From: Lachnospiraceae oral taxon 107 str. F0167
Lineage (GTDB): Bacteria; Bacillota; Clostridia; Lachnospirales; Lachnospiraceae
Length of the DNA stretch: 64,000 bases
Direction: 5' to 3'
NCBI GenBank assembly: GCA_000209465.1
Contig: GL890584.1
Location: 124,001-188,000, forward strand
The notes below the pieces were generated by a model, which made no database searches, was not told where the DNA came from, and saw nothing but the letters and a program-made list of their open reading frames with translations. The translations under genes were made by a program, and so were the position numbers. This document shows, piece by piece, positions 7,807-16,167 of the stretch (positions are counted from its first letter, which is position 1; the number at the start of each line of letters is the position of its first letter).

Positions 7807-7854
7807 CAATAAAAATAACTCTATCGAAATTAGCTTCATCCGATAGAGTTATTT
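7807..7854 (-). terminator. Terminator of the toxin-antitoxin operon
   Basis: A 14-bp inverted repeat (7813-7826 with 7841-7854, AAATAACTCTATCG arms) lies 18 bases past the PemK-like stop codon and is followed on the minus strand by a U-rich stretch (tttttattg). Confidence 0.8.
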
Positions 7855-7871
7855 GAGTTTCTTTGAAAATT

Positions 7872-8237
7872 CTATAAAACATCTAAAGTCATCTGTTTTT
7901 GAAACTCCTCAACTTTTATAATACTTTCTAAAAATTTCTCTTCATATGTAGATTTAAAATCCACTAACTGATCTTTAAGCAATGCAATATTTACAACTGT
8001 TTGTTTATGTGTTCTTAAATAAGAATCTTTATGCAAAAATGTATAAACCGAACAATCAAGACTTATGTCATAAGCAGGGTTTACCTTACTTTTATCAGAG
8101 ATTGATGATATAGGCAAAACTACATAATCACCTACATCTGCCTGACCGATTATTAAACATGGCCTACTTTTAAAACTTTGTTTGCGAGCAGATCGATCAT
8201 AATAAGGAACAATAGATTTATAAACTTTTCCTATCAT
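7872..8237 (-). CDS. PemK/MazF-like toxin
   Basis: A 121-residue protein resembling PemK/MazF endoribonuclease toxins. Visible family features are an N-terminal strand with a basic surface (YYDRSARKQSFKSRPCLIIGQ), then DYVVLPISSIS, equivalent to the PxTS strand of MazF folds, and a hydrophobic C-terminal helix region. It starts within the stop codon of the upstream Panacea gene (ATGA overlap), the typical coupling of toxin to antitoxin. The likely action is mRNA cleavage when free. Assignment to the family is fairly safe; catalytic competence cannot be judged from sequence alone. Confidence 0.75.
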   Translation of the reverse strand: MIGKVYKSIVPYYDRSARKQSFKSRPCLIIGQADVGDYVVLPISSISDKSKVNPAYDISLDCSVYTFLHKDSYLRTHKQTVVNIALLKDQLVDFKSTYEEKFLESIIKVEEFQKQMTLDVL

Positions 8238-8728
8238 TCAACATCCTCATAATCTTCAAATTCATCCAGATACATATCCCATATATGGTCATAAGGCCTA
8301 ACCTTTTTGGCATCATTTTCGATATCCTCCAAAGATAGTTTGTTGTATCCGTTTTCAGATGTACTCAAACCTTTGCGTGCATTTTTCCATGAAGTCTCAT
8401 CATGTGAAAGTTTGCTAAGTTTCCATGATGCCAGCTCTCCATACTGTGCTATCACATTAGAAACAATGTATATATATTTATCCGATATATTTTCCGTTTC
8501 TTTGGAAATAATTTCTCCATCAAAAAAACTCTTTCGAACTGCAACACAAACCGGACCGTAACGCCATCCTTCAAATTCATCAATGAAAAGTGGCTCCCCT
8601 GTAATTGCAAAACTTTCTCGCTGTGAAAAATAAAGCAGCTTGTGCAATTTCATTTCATCAATTGCTTCACCTGACATTTTGCGATATTCGTCGCAAATAT
8701 ATCGTGCAACATTAATCGCTCTTTCCAT
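8234..8728 (-). CDS. Panacea-domain (DUF4065/SocA-like) antitoxin
   Basis: A 164-residue protein with the Panacea signature: the helix MKLHKLLYFSQRESFAITGEP-type motif near residues 26-45 followed by FEGWRYGPV near 53. Panacea domains neutralise many unrelated toxins directly; here the partner is a PemK-like protein encoded four bases overlapping downstream. GGAGG precedes the ATG. The C-terminal part, after about residue 110, is acidic and hydrophilic (KKVRPYDHIWDMYLDEFEDYED) and may be the toxin contact. It has no recognisable helix-turn-helix, so autoregulation would need the complex or a different DNA-binding mode. Confidence 0.8.
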   Translation of the reverse strand: MERAINVARYICDEYRKMSGEAIDEMKLHKLLYFSQRESFAITGEPLFIDEFEGWRYGPVCVAVRKSFFDGEIISKETENISDKYIYIVSNVIAQYGELASWKLSKLSHDETSWKNARKGLSTSENGYNKLSLEDIENDAKKVRPYDHIWDMYLDEFEDYEDVE

Positions 8729-8743
8729 AGTTTTTCCTCCATT

Positions 8744-8798
8744 CTTTTCTTGTGTAATCTGCCATATAAAATGGCACCAATAAAAATAGCAAGAAAAG
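8744..8798 (-). promoter_or_regulatory. Promoter and nested inverted repeats of the toxin-antitoxin operon
   Basis: On the minus strand TTGCTA, an 18-bp spacer and TATATG form a plausible promoter. The -10 lies inside GCCAT-N5-ATGGC (8761-8775), and a second, 9-bp inverted repeat flanks it (CTTTTCTTG at 8744-8752, CAAGAAAAG at 8790-8798). The symmetry about the promoter suggests an operator for autoregulation. Confidence 0.5.
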
Positions 8799-8885
8799 AC
8801 TTATCTATGAACATATGATATCACAATTGTAGCCTTTTATATGTTAAATTTCAATGAATTTTAATATGTGGAATTATCATCCCCC

Positions 8886-9809
8886 TTATTCCATCATCAC
8901 CGGCTGTCCTTTGTTTATTTTAAATTTCCGCTCCTCTATATTTACATTGTTTTTTTTATCAATACTGATTCTTAGCATAAGCCCCTCATCAGTGCCCCTT
9001 TGTATCTGCTTATCAAATATGCAATTACCCAGACTGTAATAAATATATTTGTCTTTATAAACCTCACTCTCCTGTATTACATGAGGATGGGCTCCCACTA
9101 CAAAGTCCGCACCGTTATCTATGGCATATCTTGCAAGATTTTTTTGCATCTTGCTTGCAAATCGTTCATATTCAATTCCCCAGTGAAAATATACTATTTT
9201 AAAATCGGCTTTCATATTTTCAAGTTCAGTTTTTATTTTGTCGGATTTATTTCCGTCATAATCTAAAAGATAATTTATATTGGCTTTATCCGAATTGTAT
9301 ACAAAACCCTCCGGCGGAAATATGCTGTATGCCAAAATTCCCAGCCGAAAACCGTCCTTTTCAAAAATATAGCTCATATCCTCACCGTCATTTTCGCCGG
9401 CTCCCACATATGAGATGCCGGCTCTTGCCAGTTCATCCATAGTATCTTTTAAACCCTCGGATCTATAGTCCATTGTATGATTATTTGCCAGGTCACAGAG
9501 GTCTATACCCGCTTTTTTCATAGCTTTTGCATTGTCGGCTGAGGCTTTAAACACAAAGCGACTCGCCTTATTGGCTCCACGGCTATATTCGGTAATAGGG
9601 CATTCAAGGTTAACTATTGTAAGATCATCCTCTAAGAAAATATCTTTCATATTCTCATAGAGATGATCATACCCACTCTTTTTTATATAGCTGTCCACCC
9701 CTCTTGAAAGCATGATATCACCTACAATTGTAAGTTCTATACTTTTATTTTTTTTGCTTCGATAACAGTGAACAGCTATACCGGATACGGACATTACAAT
9801 TAAAATCAA
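8886..9809 (-). CDS. CapA-family (poly-gamma-glutamate type) metallophosphatase-like protein
   Basis: A protein of about 307 residues with a single N-terminal membrane segment (ILIVMSVSGIAVHCY) and a CapA/PgsA domain: GDIMLSRGVD near 33, VNLECPIT, DLANNHTMDY near 108, and GAHPHVIQ near 240, the conserved metal-binding Asp, Asn and His positions. CapA proteins take part in capsule polymer export or act on envelope substrates. The start is uncertain: no ATG with a ribosome site is present. The TTG at 9809 would begin mid-helix, while the frame stays open upstream for a few codons without ATG/GTG/TTG, leaving a rare ATT/ATA start possible. It is the last gene of a three-gene secreted set. Confidence 0.85.
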   Translation of the reverse strand: MILIVMSVSGIAVHCYRSKKNKSIELTIVGDIMLSRGVDSYIKKSGYDHLYENMKDIFLEDDLTIVNLECPITEYSRGANKASRFVFKASADNAKAMKKAGIDLCDLANNHTMDYRSEGLKDTMDELARAGISYVGAGENDGEDMSYIFEKDGFRLGILAYSIFPPEGFVYNSDKANINYLLDYDGNKSDKIKTELENMKADFKIVYFHWGIEYERFASKMQKNLARYAIDNGADFVVGAHPHVIQESEVYKDKYIYYSLGNCIFDKQIQRGTDEGLMLRISIDKKNNVNIEERKFKINKGQPVMME

Positions 9810-9831
9810 TATAAAAATATTTTTTTATTTT

Positions 9832-12015
9832 TTAACATCCTGAACTGTAAGGAACTTCAGGAGTTATTATCTCCTCTCCCTCCTCCTCTTGCATATAATC
9901 CTCTACAAACGGAGGTCTCTTAGGCGGTCTTTTAACCATATTCTGCCATGCCTCATCTGTCAGCCTTTCATTACCTATAAATTCAAAATAATCAAACACC
10001 GCACCTCTTGTCAAATACAGCTTGCCCTCTATAGGTACAACAACATATATTTCAGCGGCATTTCCTACACCTACTTCAAGATATCCCATACCGCCGCTTG
10101 TACTTGCAGAATGAATATCCGCTATCTGTGCCATATTCTTATCTGTATCTGACGCTACCTGATACCAGTCTTGAGCCTCTGCAATACTGCTGCTTAAATA
10201 CTCAAGTGTACCTCCATATGTCATTAATGTATCATTCTCTTCATATGTAAGACTTTCTCCCTTAAGTTCCTTTATAGAGCATTTCTTTAAAAATTCCAGC
10301 AATTCAACTATGTTTTCACATTTATTTTTCATACTGTCACTTATTCCGTTTCTTTGTGACAGTCCGTCCATAGTTTGCTTTGTAAGCCATATAAGTCTGT
10401 TATAAAATTCGGGATTCGGCTCCACATATCCTGTAACTTTTGGCGGCTCCTCTTCCTCTCCTCCACATTCCACACTGCTTTGGGCACCGTATAATATTGT
10501 ATCATGTCTAAGCTCCGCCCAGCTTCCCAGTGCTGTGGCAAGTGATTTGCTCTCCCATGCCTTATTTCTCATAAAACTCGGATAACCTTCAGGGAATCTT
10601 TGATTTAAACTCTCAAGACTGTAAAGCCATGTAGTATATATATTACCCGTCTTATCCTTAATGCTTCTTTCATCAAACTCTGCCTTTACCTTATTGTATT
10701 CCTCTCTATATCCCGGCCATTTCTTTGCAGGTTCATAAAGCGAATCCAATATCTCTTCCGCTCTTTGAGATCCGAATACAGCCATAACATCAAGTCCGCT
10801 TGGGAAAGGTCTTTTTTCATTTGACAGTCTGCTTAAAATTTCCGAATCAGGTATATATCTTTGTCCCATAAATCTAAAACTCAAATCTATGGAACTGTTC
10901 TTTATCTTTGCCTGACTTACTTTATCAAGCTCGGCATAAAGCTTATCCATACCGCCCGCTATATCTTTAGGCTCAGGCATTTCCCCATAAGCAGCTTTAA
11001 CTATGGCACCAAACTCCAAAGGATTTATATCATTTGTACTTCCCACAAAGAACTCTGTGATCGTATATATATCTTCCCACAGATCCATTCCTTTTTCCTT
11101 TGGCAGCTCCTCCAAAGCCTCGGTGGCAATGATTGACATATAGGCTCCGTCTTCATTTCTTTTGCCTACCGAGTCGGATAAAACAAAGGGTACAACACCA
11201 TACACACTCATAGCACCAAAATACGCCTTTAATTCATCACTTCTGCTATAATGTCCCCTTACTTTAAACAAACTGTAGTCAACATCCGTACCGGTAATTG
11301 AAGATACAGTTTTGCTCTCCGCCCCTACATTTGCATAATCCTCTTCTACAAGTGTTTTTATTTCATCCGGCAAACTGCTGCCTTCGCCCAAAAGCTTTTC
11401 ACATAGGGCAAAATATGCCAATGTCTTTCCGACAAGTTCTTTATCCTTTTGATTCTTTGTATCCTGATATTTTTGATTTAAAATATCCACCATATTTTTA
11501 TTCAGCTCTTTAAGTTCTATATAAAGCTTTTCAGCCTCCGTCTGCCTGAGAGTATAATCATAAAAGATATGATAGAGCTGTAAAACGGAATCTGTGGTTA
11601 TAAAACTCGGTATCCTATTATATGTATTTGCCTCATATATATAAAACAACTGTTGGCTGTCCGTAGGATTTACAACAAAACCGTTTTTTTCAATCATTTC
11701 TTTTTGCACATCATTCAAATTCCCGAACTGACTTAGATTTTCAATATTTGAAAGACCGCTTTGTATATTAATATCAGGAATATTTGCCTCTATTTCAAGA
11801 GGAGTATACTCGCCTCCTGTAGAATAAAATTCCTTTGGCTTTGGCAATTCATAGTCAAGATTTTTTGCTGTAATCGTATTATTCTTCTTATCATTGTCAA
11901 CGCCCTGAGTTTTTTCATCCTTATCATTATTATGTACCTTTATATCGATACTGTATCTGCATGAAGTTAAAATCAATATAAAAATTATCATCACCGACAA
12001 AAATCGTTTTTTCAT
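9832..12015 (-). CDS. DUF3160-domain lipoprotein
   Basis: A 727-residue lipoprotein with signal ending at Cys19 (IFILILTSC). The long central part matches what I know of DUF3160 proteins: FYIYEANTYNRIPSFITTDSV-type motif near residue 135 followed by LQLYHIFYDYTLR, and later LRHDTILYGAQ and an acidic GGEEEEPP insertion before a histidine-containing segment. The family is helical and secreted with unknown chemistry. AAAGGGG precedes the ATG. It is encoded between the VCBS-like lipoprotein and the CapA-like protein with gaps of about 22-32 bases, so the three are probably one operon and may act together on the cell envelope. Confidence 0.82.
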   Translation of the reverse strand: MKKRFLSVMIIFILILTSCRYSIDIKVHNNDKDEKTQGVDNDKKNNTITAKNLDYELPKPKEFYSTGGEYTPLEIEANIPDINIQSGLSNIENLSQFGNLNDVQKEMIEKNGFVVNPTDSQQLFYIYEANTYNRIPSFITTDSVLQLYHIFYDYTLRQTEAEKLYIELKELNKNMVDILNQKYQDTKNQKDKELVGKTLAYFALCEKLLGEGSSLPDEIKTLVEEDYANVGAESKTVSSITGTDVDYSLFKVRGHYSRSDELKAYFGAMSVYGVVPFVLSDSVGKRNEDGAYMSIIATEALEELPKEKGMDLWEDIYTITEFFVGSTNDINPLEFGAIVKAAYGEMPEPKDIAGGMDKLYAELDKVSQAKIKNSSIDLSFRFMGQRYIPDSEILSRLSNEKRPFPSGLDVMAVFGSQRAEEILDSLYEPAKKWPGYREEYNKVKAEFDERSIKDKTGNIYTTWLYSLESLNQRFPEGYPSFMRNKAWESKSLATALGSWAELRHDTILYGAQSSVECGGEEEEPPKVTGYVEPNPEFYNRLIWLTKQTMDGLSQRNGISDSMKNKCENIVELLEFLKKCSIKELKGESLTYEENDTLMTYGGTLEYLSSSIAEAQDWYQVASDTDKNMAQIADIHSASTSGGMGYLEVGVGNAAEIYVVVPIEGKLYLTRGAVFDYFEFIGNERLTDEAWQNMVKRPPKRPPFVEDYMQEEEGEEIITPEVPYSSGC

Positions 12016-12047
12016 AAATTTATCCCCTTTTTTATGTTTTTACCTCT

Positions 12048-12773
12048 TTATTCCAAAAACAAATTTTCTTTTACTATTTTCACCTCTCTTTCCTTTCCGT
12101 CCGCTATAACATTTATTCCATCCTTATTATTATCAAATTTTATTTTTTTAAATTCTTCACTGCCCTGAATAAACAGGTTAAATCCGAAGCCCTCCCATTT
12201 ATATACTGCCAAAATCCTGTTTTTATTCTCAAGTTCTTCTATCGCTATAAGCTCAGCTATACCGTCATTATCTATATCCGCCAATATAATATCATCAAAA
12301 GGTTTTGACAGTCTTGAACCCAGCCAGAGCGGTATAAGTTTTTGTGAATCAAAATTATAGAAAAAAGGTCTTTTTGCCAATGCATTGTGAAACTTTACCT
12401 TTTTATACATTATAATATTTATATCAGCTCTTTTATCGCCGTCCACATCACCAAGCTGTACCTTTGAAGGCTTCATATTTGAGAAATCAAATCTGTAATC
12501 CGGCTCTTCCCCCAATACTACATTGCCGTCCAATAATTTAAAATCTCTGTATATTTCTATAAATTTGCCATATGGCTCTCCGCTTGGCAGCCTCTGTCTT
12601 TCTCCACCGTCATTTATCGCAATAAGTTCATCATCACCGTCCATGTCTATATCTCCGATACTGTATGAAATGATATCTTTATTTGATATATTTGATGATT
12701 CTACTTTACTACAGGATGAAAGGATAAAAAGTATAGAAATAAATATGGCTGTTTTTATTATACAATCTCCCAT
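12048..12773 (-). CDS. VCBS/FG-GAP repeat-like lipoprotein
   Basis: A 241-residue lipoprotein with signal ending at SSCS (Cys21). The mature part contains Asp-rich calcium-loop motifs of the integrin/VCBS kind: IGDIDMDGDDELIAI near 42, LGDVDGDKRADINII near 113 and LADIDNDGIAELIAI near 163, each with the DxDxDG spacing and following beta strand, hence probably half of a beta-propeller. Such proteins bind ligands or other envelope proteins. AAGGGG precedes the start. It is first in the three-gene secreted operon and sits directly after its own strong promoter. Confidence 0.8.
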   Translation of the reverse strand: MGDCIIKTAIFISILFILSSCSKVESSNISNKDIISYSIGDIDMDGDDELIAINDGGERQRLPSGEPYGKFIEIYRDFKLLDGNVVLGEEPDYRFDFSNMKPSKVQLGDVDGDKRADINIIMYKKVKFHNALAKRPFFYNFDSQKLIPLWLGSRLSKPFDDIILADIDNDGIAELIAIEELENKNRILAVYKWEGFGFNLFIQGSEEFKKIKFDNNKDGINVIADGKEREVKIVKENLFLE

Positions 12774-12805
12774 ACATACCCCTTACGAACTCTTAATATA
12801 TTATT

Positions 12806-12834
12806 ATTATAATTGCTGTAATGATTTTTTACAA
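12806..12834 (-). promoter_or_regulatory. Sigma-A promoter of the VCBS-DUF3160-CapA operon
   Basis: On the minus strand TTGTAA (12829-12834), a 17-bp spacer and a perfect TATAAT (12806-12811) are present. The -35 touches the U-run of the rnpB terminator. Confidence 0.7.
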
Positions 12835-12835
12835 C

Positions 12836-12861
12836 AAAAACAGGCTCCCTTTGGGAGCCTG
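12836..12861 (-). terminator. rnpB terminator
   Basis: CAGGCTCCC, a three-base loop and GGGAGCCTG form a perfect 9-bp GC-rich stem followed on the minus strand by TTTTTGTTGT, directly after the RNase P RNA. Confidence 0.9.
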
Positions 12862-13173
12862 AGCAAAACATAAGCCGGGTTATGTATTAAACGGTCATCT
12901 ATCTGGTCCTTATGTCACCACAAGGCTCTAGCGACCTACCTGAATATCGGACGGGCAGCCCTATTCGCTTCGGTCTTGCTTTGGATGGGGTTTACACTGT
13001 CCCCATATGTTACCATATGAGCGGTAGTCTCTTACACCACCTTTTCACCCTTACCTTTCGGCGGTTGTTTTCTGTTGCACTTTCCTTGGAGTCGCCTCCA
13101 CCGGATGTTATCCGGCATCCTGCCCTATAAAGCCCGGACTTTCCTCACATTTGTGCGACCGTCTGTTTTACTA
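12862..13173 (-). ncRNA. rnpB: RNase P RNA, class A
   Basis: The catalytic RNA that trims tRNA 5' ends. On the minus strand it opens with the conserved 5' core GAGGAAAGTCCGGGC followed by TATAGGGCAGG, and closes with the matching 3' core ending in ACCCGGCTTAT. The internal conserved segments GGTGAAAAGGTG and TAAGGACCAG typical of bacterial type A RNA are also present. A promoter lies immediately upstream and a strong terminator follows. Ends are placed from the promoter and terminator and may be off by a few bases. Confidence 0.93.
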
Positions 13174-13179
13174 AAAGAT

Positions 13180-13208
13180 ACTTTAACATCCCGAAAAAGA
13201 TTTGGCAA
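13180..13208 (-). promoter_or_regulatory. rnpB promoter
   Basis: On the minus strand TTGCCA (13203-13208), a 17-bp spacer and TAAAGT (13180-13185) place transcription start about seven bases on, at about 13172, which agrees with the RNA 5' end. It begins just past the end of tmcAL. Confidence 0.65.
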
Positions 13209-13215
13209 GATGAAA

Positions 13216-14472
13216 TTAGAGTATTACCACATTACTCCTATAGGGATTTATAAGACTTTCTCCATATTTCTCAAAATATATCGAATTATATAAAAAATCC
13301 GAATATATATTGTTTTCAAATATTTTAAGGCTTTTTTCACTTAAGATATCCTTTGCATTACTTATTTTACTTATAATAGGCATTTTGCTTCGCCTTTTTA
13401 ATTCGGATAAAAGCTCTGATGATTCTTTTTTAAATCCCAGAAGCAGGGGATAGGCTGATATATTTCCTCCCGACTTTATTTTCTTTAAATCCTGCTTTTT
13501 ATGATTTAAAAGAATATGGAAAAGAGCACGACTGATTCTTGTATATGTAAAATTCTTGCTTTTTAGATTTAATATAAAATCTGTATAACTCCTGCTTTTA
13601 AGCTCATATATGTTTTTTTCTACGGTATTGGCAAGCTCCTCAGACATATCACAGTAATCTGTCAAATTCTCACCCCGTTTTAGCTTATCAAGTATATTTC
13701 TTTGCAAAGTGAATAAAAAATCATCTTCAAATACAGGTTTGTTTTTTTTAAGAAGATCAATATTTTCTTTCGGTACGGCTTTCATTATATTTTGAGTAAA
13801 ATCTGTTTCTTTACAGTATCCCCTCACAGCCATAAGTTTTCTTATAGCAGTGGCTGATGAAAATTTATTTTCCTCTATTTCTTTTTCATGATATCCGCTT
13901 CCGCATCTGCTAATTATAACAGGCTCTATATCAACTTTTTTCAATTTTATATTTTTTAAATACTCTATTGCCAATATATTATTGGGGGAGGCAAGTATAC
14001 TCTCTATCTGCTCTGTATTATTGCCTTTTAATCCCTTTATTATAGCATTATGCCTTGCTTTGGCATAATTTAATCCCGATGAAATATATTTTTTTATGTT
14101 GGATTCCAAATCTCCGTAAAGTAATATATCCGCTACATCATTAAGCAGCTTATAATCATTATTTTCCGCACCGAAGGATATATAATCCGCACCGAGTATT
14201 TGAAGCAGGCTTATACCGAAATCCGAAAAATCAGGAGCGCTTGCACAGGAAAAAAAGCTTGGCATTTCAAATACGGCATCCACCCCGGCATTTAATGCCA
14301 TCTCCGCCCTTGTTTTTTTATCAAAAACAGCAGGTGCACCTCTTTGAACATAGTTACCGCTCATAATAACTATTATATAGTCGGCAGCCGAAATCTCTTT
14401 CGCTTTTTCTATCTGATATTTATGTCCGTTATGAAAAGGATTATATTCCGCAATAATCCCCAATATCTTCAT
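13216..14472 (-). CDS. tmcAL: tRNA(Met) cytidine acetate ligase
   Basis: A 418-residue enzyme that activates acetate with ATP and forms N4-acetylcytidine at the wobble base of elongator tRNA-Met. The N-terminal HIGH-type nucleotidyltransferase core is clear: MKILGIIAEYNPFHNGHKYQ-like start with GHxxH, then IIVIMSGNYVQRG, and ISFGAEN near 105; a SATAIRKLM motif follows near 208. The ATG at 14472 is used, since GAGGTG overlaps the in-frame GTG two codons earlier and serves as its ribosome site. Length suits the family. It stands alone between terminators, downstream of dapB. Confidence 0.92.
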   Translation of the reverse strand: MKILGIIAEYNPFHNGHKYQIEKAKEISAADYIIVIMSGNYVQRGAPAVFDKKTRAEMALNAGVDAVFEMPSFFSCASAPDFSDFGISLLQILGADYISFGAENNDYKLLNDVADILLYGDLESNIKKYISSGLNYAKARHNAIIKGLKGNNTEQIESILASPNNILAIEYLKNIKLKKVDIEPVIISRCGSGYHEKEIEENKFSSATAIRKLMAVRGYCKETDFTQNIMKAVPKENIDLLKKNKPVFEDDFLFTLQRNILDKLKRGENLTDYCDMSEELANTVEKNIYELKSRSYTDFILNLKSKNFTYTRISRALFHILLNHKKQDLKKIKSGGNISAYPLLLGFKKESSELLSELKRRSKMPIISKISNAKDILSEKSLKIFENNIYSDFLYNSIYFEKYGESLINPYRSNVVIL

Positions 14473-14484
14473 ATTCACCTCTAC

Positions 14485-14513
14485 AAAAAAGGCAATCAGA
14501 CACCTGATTGCCT
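14485..14513 (-). terminator. Terminator after dapB
   Basis: AGGCAATCAG, four-base loop and CTGATTGCCT form a perfect 10-bp stem followed on the minus strand by TTTTTT. It closes the ilvA-clc-dapA-dapB run. Confidence 0.9.
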
Positions 14514-14524
14514 AAATAATAATT

Positions 14525-15277
14525 TTAGATAATATCACTCATATCATATAGTCCTTCACTTTTTCCATTCAGGAATTTTGCGGCGGATATTGCTCCTTTT
14601 GCAAAAATCTTTCTGGAATATGCTCTATGACTGAATGTAATAACCTCATCCTCACCTGCAAATATCACATCATGATCACCTACTATAGTTCCTCCCCTTA
14701 TAGCACAGAGCCCTATCTCATCAGCTCTTCTTGGCTCATGTCTTTCACTTCTGTCATAGGTGTATGAGAGTTTTTCTCCCATATTTTCATTCACTGCATC
14801 TGCAAGCAAAATCGCCGTACCGCTTGGAGCATCCAGCTTTCTTCTATGATGTGCTTCCACAATCTCTATATCAAAACCCGCCGCCCTAAGCGCCGGAGCC
14901 ACATCCGATAATACCTTTGATAAAATATTTATTCCAAGAGACATATTTGCGGATCTGAGTATTGCGCAGCTTTTTGAAATTTTATTTATCCTATCTGTCT
15001 GTGCCTCACTAAGACCTGTAGTACAAATCACGGCAGGTATTTTTTTCTCCTCGATAAAATCAAGAAGATTATCCACTGCCTTTACTGATGCAAAGTCAAT
15101 TATAGCATCTGCAGCGATATCGACTTTTTTAATATCATCAAATACAGGAAAATCATATTTTGACTCGGTATTTAAATCCACTCCTGCCACAATCTCTATA
15201 TCGGAATCGGCAGCTGCAAGCTCAGATACCACCTTTCCCATTGCACCGTTTGCACCGTTTAATATTATTTTAGTCAT
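14525..15277 (-). CDS. dapB: 4-hydroxy-tetrahydrodipicolinate reductase
   Basis: A 250-residue NAD(P)H-dependent enzyme of lysine and diaminopimelate synthesis. It has the Rossmann start ILNGANGAMGKVV, the CTTGLS loop, the catalytic EAHHRRKLDAPSGTA motif near residue 146 and the C-terminal VGDHDVIFAG and ITFSHRAYSR motifs. The ATG overlaps the dapA stop (TAATG), so the two genes are translationally coupled. No lysine riboswitch is visible upstream of the pair. Confidence 0.97.
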   Translation of the reverse strand: MTKIILNGANGAMGKVVSELAAADSDIEIVAGVDLNTESKYDFPVFDDIKKVDIAADAIIDFASVKAVDNLLDFIEEKKIPAVICTTGLSEAQTDRINKISKSCAILRSANMSLGINILSKVLSDVAPALRAAGFDIEIVEAHHRRKLDAPSGTAILLADAVNENMGEKLSYTYDRSERHEPRRADEIGLCAIRGGTIVGDHDVIFAGEDEVITFSHRAYSRKIFAKGAISAAKFLNGKSEGLYDMSDII

Positions 15278-16158
15278 TATAAAATACCATACTCTTTCAT
15301 AGCCTTAGCCAAAATATCTTCATGAGGCTTTTCCATCTGTGTCAGAGGGAGTCTTAGAGGTCCGACATTTTTACCCTGCAAATTCATTGCTGCCTTTACA
15401 GGTATAGGATTTACCTCTGTAAACAGATTTTCAATCACATCAAGTGCCTCTATCTGCATTTTTCTTGCCTTCACAAAATCTCCGTCAAGTGCGGCACGAC
15501 ACATATCATGTGTCTGCCTTGGAGCCACATTTGATAAAACAGAAATAACACCCTTTGCACCTATACTCATAAGCGGCACTACCTGATCGTCATTTCCTGA
15601 GTACATATCTATCTCAGGGCATAATCTGAGTATTTTTACAGCATTTGAGAAATTTCCGCTTGCTTCTTTTACACCGACTATATTTGAAACACTATTTACC
15701 AGGTAGGCAATCGTTTCAGGCTCTATATTAACCCCTGTTCTTCCCGGAATATTGTAAAGAAGTACAGGAATATATATAGAATTTGCTATTTCACTAAAAT
15801 GCCTTATAAGACCTTTTTGTGTAGCCTTATTATAGTAAGGTGAAACGACAAGTACACCGTCTGAACCGTATTTCTGTGCTTCTTTTGAAAACTCTACAGC
15901 TGTTTCTGTGGAATTTGAACCTGTTCCCGCAATAACGGGAATCCTCCTGTTTACTATTTCAACTGTTCTTTTTATAACATCAAGATGCTCCTCCACAGTG
16001 AGAGTTGATGCCTCACCTGTTGTACCGCAGGTTATTATACAGTCTGTACCTCCTGCTATCTGCTCCTCAATTATTTCTTCTAGTTTATCATAATTTACAC
16101 TGAAGTCTTCATTCATCGGTGTTATAAGCGCAACACCGGCTCCCTCAAATATAGCCAT
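15277..16158 (-). CDS. dapA: 4-hydroxy-tetrahydrodipicolinate synthase
   Basis: A 293-residue class I aldolase that condenses pyruvate with aspartate semialdehyde. Visible marks are GVALITPM at the start, CGTTGEASTL near 43, LYNIPGRTGVN with the catalytic tyrosine near 136, and the Schiff-base lysine in VGVKEASGN near 164. AGGAGG precedes the start. Placed after the CLC transporter with nine bases between and coupled to dapB. The aspartate kinase of the same pathway lies apart at 31353. Confidence 0.97.
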   Translation of the reverse strand: MAIFEGAGVALITPMNEDFSVNYDKLEEIIEEQIAGGTDCIITCGTTGEASTLTVEEHLDVIKRTVEIVNRRIPVIAGTGSNSTETAVEFSKEAQKYGSDGVLVVSPYYNKATQKGLIRHFSEIANSIYIPVLLYNIPGRTGVNIEPETIAYLVNSVSNIVGVKEASGNFSNAVKILRLCPEIDMYSGNDDQVVPLMSIGAKGVISVLSNVAPRQTHDMCRAALDGDFVKARKMQIEALDVIENLFTEVNPIPVKAAMNLQGKNVGPLRLPLTQMEKPHEDILAKAMKEYGIL

Positions 16159-16167
16159 AAAATCCTC

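Noticed and set aside
10341-10541. Alternative minus-strand frame inside the DUF3160 gene
   Set aside because: It is an out-of-frame shadow of a well-supported gene without its own ribosome site.
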